Shown here: piece by piece, positions 61,733 through 64,000 of the stretch
How positions within the stretch are numbered: position 1 is the stretch's first letter
Layout of the letters: the number at the start of each line of letters is the position of its first letter
Assembly (NCBI RefSeq): GCF_013618625.1
Contig: NZ_JABRWO010000009.1
Coordinates: 186,001 to 250,000 of the forward strand
Length of the DNA stretch: 64,000 nucleotides
Direction of reading: 5' to 3'
Source: Bremerella alba
GTDB taxonomy: Bacteria; Planctomycetota; Planctomycetia; Pirellulales; Pirellulaceae
Notes under the pieces: generated by a model
Database searches by the model: none
What the model was told of the DNA's origin: nothing
Seen by the model: the letters and a program-made list of their open reading frames with translations, nothing else
Translations under genes and position numbers: made by a program

Positions 61733-63901
61733 TCAATTCAGTCGAACTCTGCGTCCGTTGGCGTAGATCATCGTTTTCATTTCTTCCGGCTCCAAGCCCC
61801 TAGTAGAAACCTGAGTCGTGCCGAAACCACGTCCATATTTCGGATCGAGGATGCGGGAAGGTATCTTGCTGCGGGTAAAGAAATTTACGTCTTCCTTCTG
61901 ACGATTCACGCTCTCTTGTATCGATTCATCTCCGTTAACGAACCCAGGGCGGCCGGTGGTGGATCGATCGAGCCAAATGGGAATGTCTCCGATCTTCATT
62001 TCAATTTTGGATTCGATCGGTGTATACGTGACACTTTCCGAGCCGAACCTTCCCATGACCTGCAGAAGCTCAGTCCTGGACTGTCCTCGCGTGATGTCGG
62101 CATACATGACGGCATCGTAATCCTCTGCATTGAGTTCCCAGCCATTCTCGCGGATCTTCTTCACCAATGCGTTGTAAACGGTGGGGCTGTGCTGATCGCC
62201 ACACCGGACTTCTAGGCGAATCTTGCTGCCGGGTTCGATGACCACCAGATCATTCCGATTCACGCCGACAATCTTATCTTGCACATTTGGGCCTGGCAGC
62301 TTCACATTGCCTACGGCCAGGCCACCTTTATTTCCGCCGTTTCCGAGCTCTGCACCATACACCAGGTGACCATTGAGGACGCCCATCTTCTGACGACCTT
62401 CCGATTCTCTCACGGCCGAGACGGCACGTTCGAGGTAGTAATTCCAGATAGCAATGTCCGAGTCCAATTCATACAGGATCATCTCAAAAAGGTTTTTGAT
62501 CATGATCATGTCATCGTTGACCCAATACATCTGTTCAGCCATCGAGCCGCCGATGGACTCGACCGGATGAACCACCGGGTCTGCACTCGGATCGGTTAAG
62601 TTCCAAATTGTGAGCGTGGTTTCTTCCAGGGTCGCCAGTTTCGTACCATCTTCACTCGAGGTTGCCAGCTTGATCGGGTTCTCGGTCATCAACTTGGTGA
62701 TTGTTGTTCCGGTTGTCGCATCGAAAATACGGACACTCTGATTCTCGACCAGGAAGCCATATTGGGACGTCCCGCTAAGCGTGGGAGGTGTCGCCCAGTT
62801 GTTATCTTGGAAGACGCGGTATGCGACCGATTTGTTGGCGACATCCCAGCCGACATACTCCTTGTTGTCAAAGCGGTGCAGAACCAGGTCGCCGTTGATC
62901 AAGCGTGCCCATGGGTCGTCGTTGTAGCCATCTTCCGGATAGGCTTCCCAGCTGACGACCGGCGTTACCGAGGTGTCGGTCGGTAAGACTTCCCAAATGG
63001 AAAGAACGCATCGGCGACGACCGAAGCGGCCACCAACCGGCTTGTAGCGATACGTCAACAAGCGGTGCGATGCGGGGTGGTAGTCCAGAACCATTTCGCC
63101 GTCGGGTAAGGCTTGCTCTTGCGTGATCTTCTTTTCCTTCAGCGAGACCCAGGCGATGCGCGAGCGATTGACCTCGTCCGGCTTTGTCGGGTCAACCGGA
63201 TATTCCGCCGATACGAGCACCAGCCCGTCTGGCCCGCCAATAGGTTGAATGAGACCGAATTGTTCCTCTTCGTAATGCTTTCCAAAACCAACGCCACCGA
63301 CAGGAATCACCATGTACGAAGGGAGCGGATCGGGCAGAATCGCGATACGGTCTTCCGCGTAACCGACACTGCCGATCGCGTTGAGGTTCTCGTTGTCTGT
63401 TCCCTCGAAGCGGATGGGGGGAATCGGGTCAGGAGCCGGCGTGGCACGGATGCCCACCTCGGCTTTCAGGCGATCGATATAACGCTGATCGGCGTCCCCT
63501 AGCTTGGCAATCGGGACTTCGATCTCAGACATGTCTTCGCGTCGTAGGAGAATCTTATCGCCCACGATCCCCAGCGGGGCCGCCATGATCTTGAACGTAC
63601 CGCTCGCATCGGTCCAGGTCCGAGCTATCCCGATCGCACCGACTTCGTAAGCAAAGCGAACGGCCTTGGGCTGGTACACTTCGCGATGAAGACCACCAGC
63701 GAACGCGGTTTCAACGAGTAGCTCGCCGCGACGATTGATGTCGACGACGGTGCCGTTTTTCCACTCATTTCTCCAATCGCTAACCTGGACCACGTCGCCG
63801 ACTTTGAATTTACCAGCGTCGACAACCAGTGGAACTAAAAGTAACAAGAGGGGGACGAAAAGCCATGCCCGAAATTTACGATCGTAATTCATCAGATTCA
63901 C
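61733..63901 (-). CDS. Secreted SHD1-domain protein with beta-propeller-like region
   Basis: The 722-residue protein has a signal peptide (AWLFVPLLLLLVPLVVDAG), then a small SH3/Tudor-like domain (about 30-85, VGDVVQVSDWRNEWKNGTVV) and an SHD1 domain (about 94-145, TWTDASGTFKIMAAPLGI, EVPIAKLGDADQRYI). The rest (about 170-650) has repeating beta segments such as VLSIWEV and LTIWNLTDPS that resemble WD40 blades. SHD1 proteins are abundant in Planctomycetes and their function is unknown. The annotated start is GTG at 63901, preceded by TAGGG; an ATG at 63892 is an alternative. The remaining bases to the right edge hold nothing recognisable. Confidence 0.88.
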   Translation of the reverse strand: MNLMNYDRKFRAWLFVPLLLLLVPLVVDAGKFKVGDVVQVSDWRNEWKNGTVVDINRRGELLVETAFAGGLHREVYQPKAVRFAYEVGAIGIARTWTDASGTFKIMAAPLGIVGDKILLRREDMSEIEVPIAKLGDADQRYIDRLKAEVGIRATPAPDPIPPIRFEGTDNENLNAIGSVGYAEDRIAILPDPLPSYMVIPVGGVGFGKHYEEEQFGLIQPIGGPDGLVLVSAEYPVDPTKPDEVNRSRIAWVSLKEKKITQEQALPDGEMVLDYHPASHRLLTYRYKPVGGRFGRRRCVLSIWEVLPTDTSVTPVVSWEAYPEDGYNDDPWARLINGDLVLHRFDNKEYVGWDVANKSVAYRVFQDNNWATPPTLSGTSQYGFLVENQSVRIFDATTGTTITKLMTENPIKLATSSEDGTKLATLEETTLTIWNLTDPSADPVVHPVESIGGSMAEQMYWVNDDMIMIKNLFEMILYELDSDIAIWNYYLERAVSAVRESEGRQKMGVLNGHLVYGAELGNGGNKGGLAVGNVKLPGPNVQDKIVGVNRNDLVVIEPGSKIRLEVRCGDQHSPTVYNALVKKIRENGWELNAEDYDAVMYADITRGQSRTELLQVMGRFGSESVTYTPIESKIEMKIGDIPIWLDRSTTGRPGFVNGDESIQESVNRQKEDVNFFTRSKIPSRILDPKYGRGFGTTQVSTRGLEPEEMKTMIYANGRRVRLN

Positions 63902-64000
63902 CGTGCCCTAGGCGCTTAGGATGTATAAAAATTGCCAAGAGGTTGTCGTGGGTGGGGAAAGGCGCGCGGGATCGCCTACGGATGGTCCAACCGATTGCCA

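Overview
The window looks like chromosome of a planctomycete, most likely family Pirellulaceae (Blastopirellula/Bremerella-like). Several features typical of that group support this: a DUF1559 prepilin-like protein, an SHD1-domain secreted protein, a giant protein with an LEPR-XLL type N-terminus, a Ser/Thr kinase with DWG in place of DFG fused to WD40 repeats, and a HEAT-repeat lipoprotein of a type I associate with this phylum. The assignment rests on family recognition, not on a database search.

About 56 kb (258 to 56284) is a type VI secretion (T6SS) locus in several transcription units. 258-11057 (+) holds the sheath and baseplate block: tssB, tssC, a second tssC, tagJ, tssE, tssF, tssG and tssH/clpV, closed by a strong terminator. 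11330-16511 (+) is a three-gene export operon (GAF-HlyD, HlyD, M50 peptidase-HlyD). Past one antisense secreted-protein gene lies a 3191-residue repeat protein (17934-27509) that is a likely client of that exporter. 27710-34558 (+) holds a transmembrane kinase with WD40 repeats and an FHA protein with a DUF4123-like C-terminus. 34627-37930 (-) is the puncturing module, hcp, vgrG and PAAR, with hcp isolated by its own terminator. 38301-52057 (-) holds two very large single-pass membrane proteins with caspase-like domains that lack the catalytic cysteine, a Cys-rich HEAT lipoprotein between them, and a methyltransferase. 52447-56284 (+) holds a second FHA/DUF4123-like protein and a TssB-TssC fusion.

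The contractile parts are complete (sheath, TssE/F/G wedge, ClpV, Hcp, VgrG, PAAR). I find no TssA, TssJ, TssK, TssL or TssM. These may lie left of the window or elsewhere, or the membrane anchor may be divergent; the two giant single-pass proteins are candidates for part of that role. Kinase and FHA proteins suggest threonine-phosphorylation control, and the kinase carries an array of QTI-type motifs that could be FHA docking sites.

From 56312 to the right edge the content is more ordinary: a 29-bp inverted-repeat element, a deoxyhypusine synthase-like protein, a DUF456 membrane protein, a small lipoprotein, a DUF1559 protein, an ABM-domain membrane protein and an SHD1 protein. One gene there (60767-61627) has an L,D-transpeptidase-like active site and no signal peptide, so it is a candidate T6SS effector. 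No tRNA, rRNA, CRISPR array or intact insertion sequence was seen.
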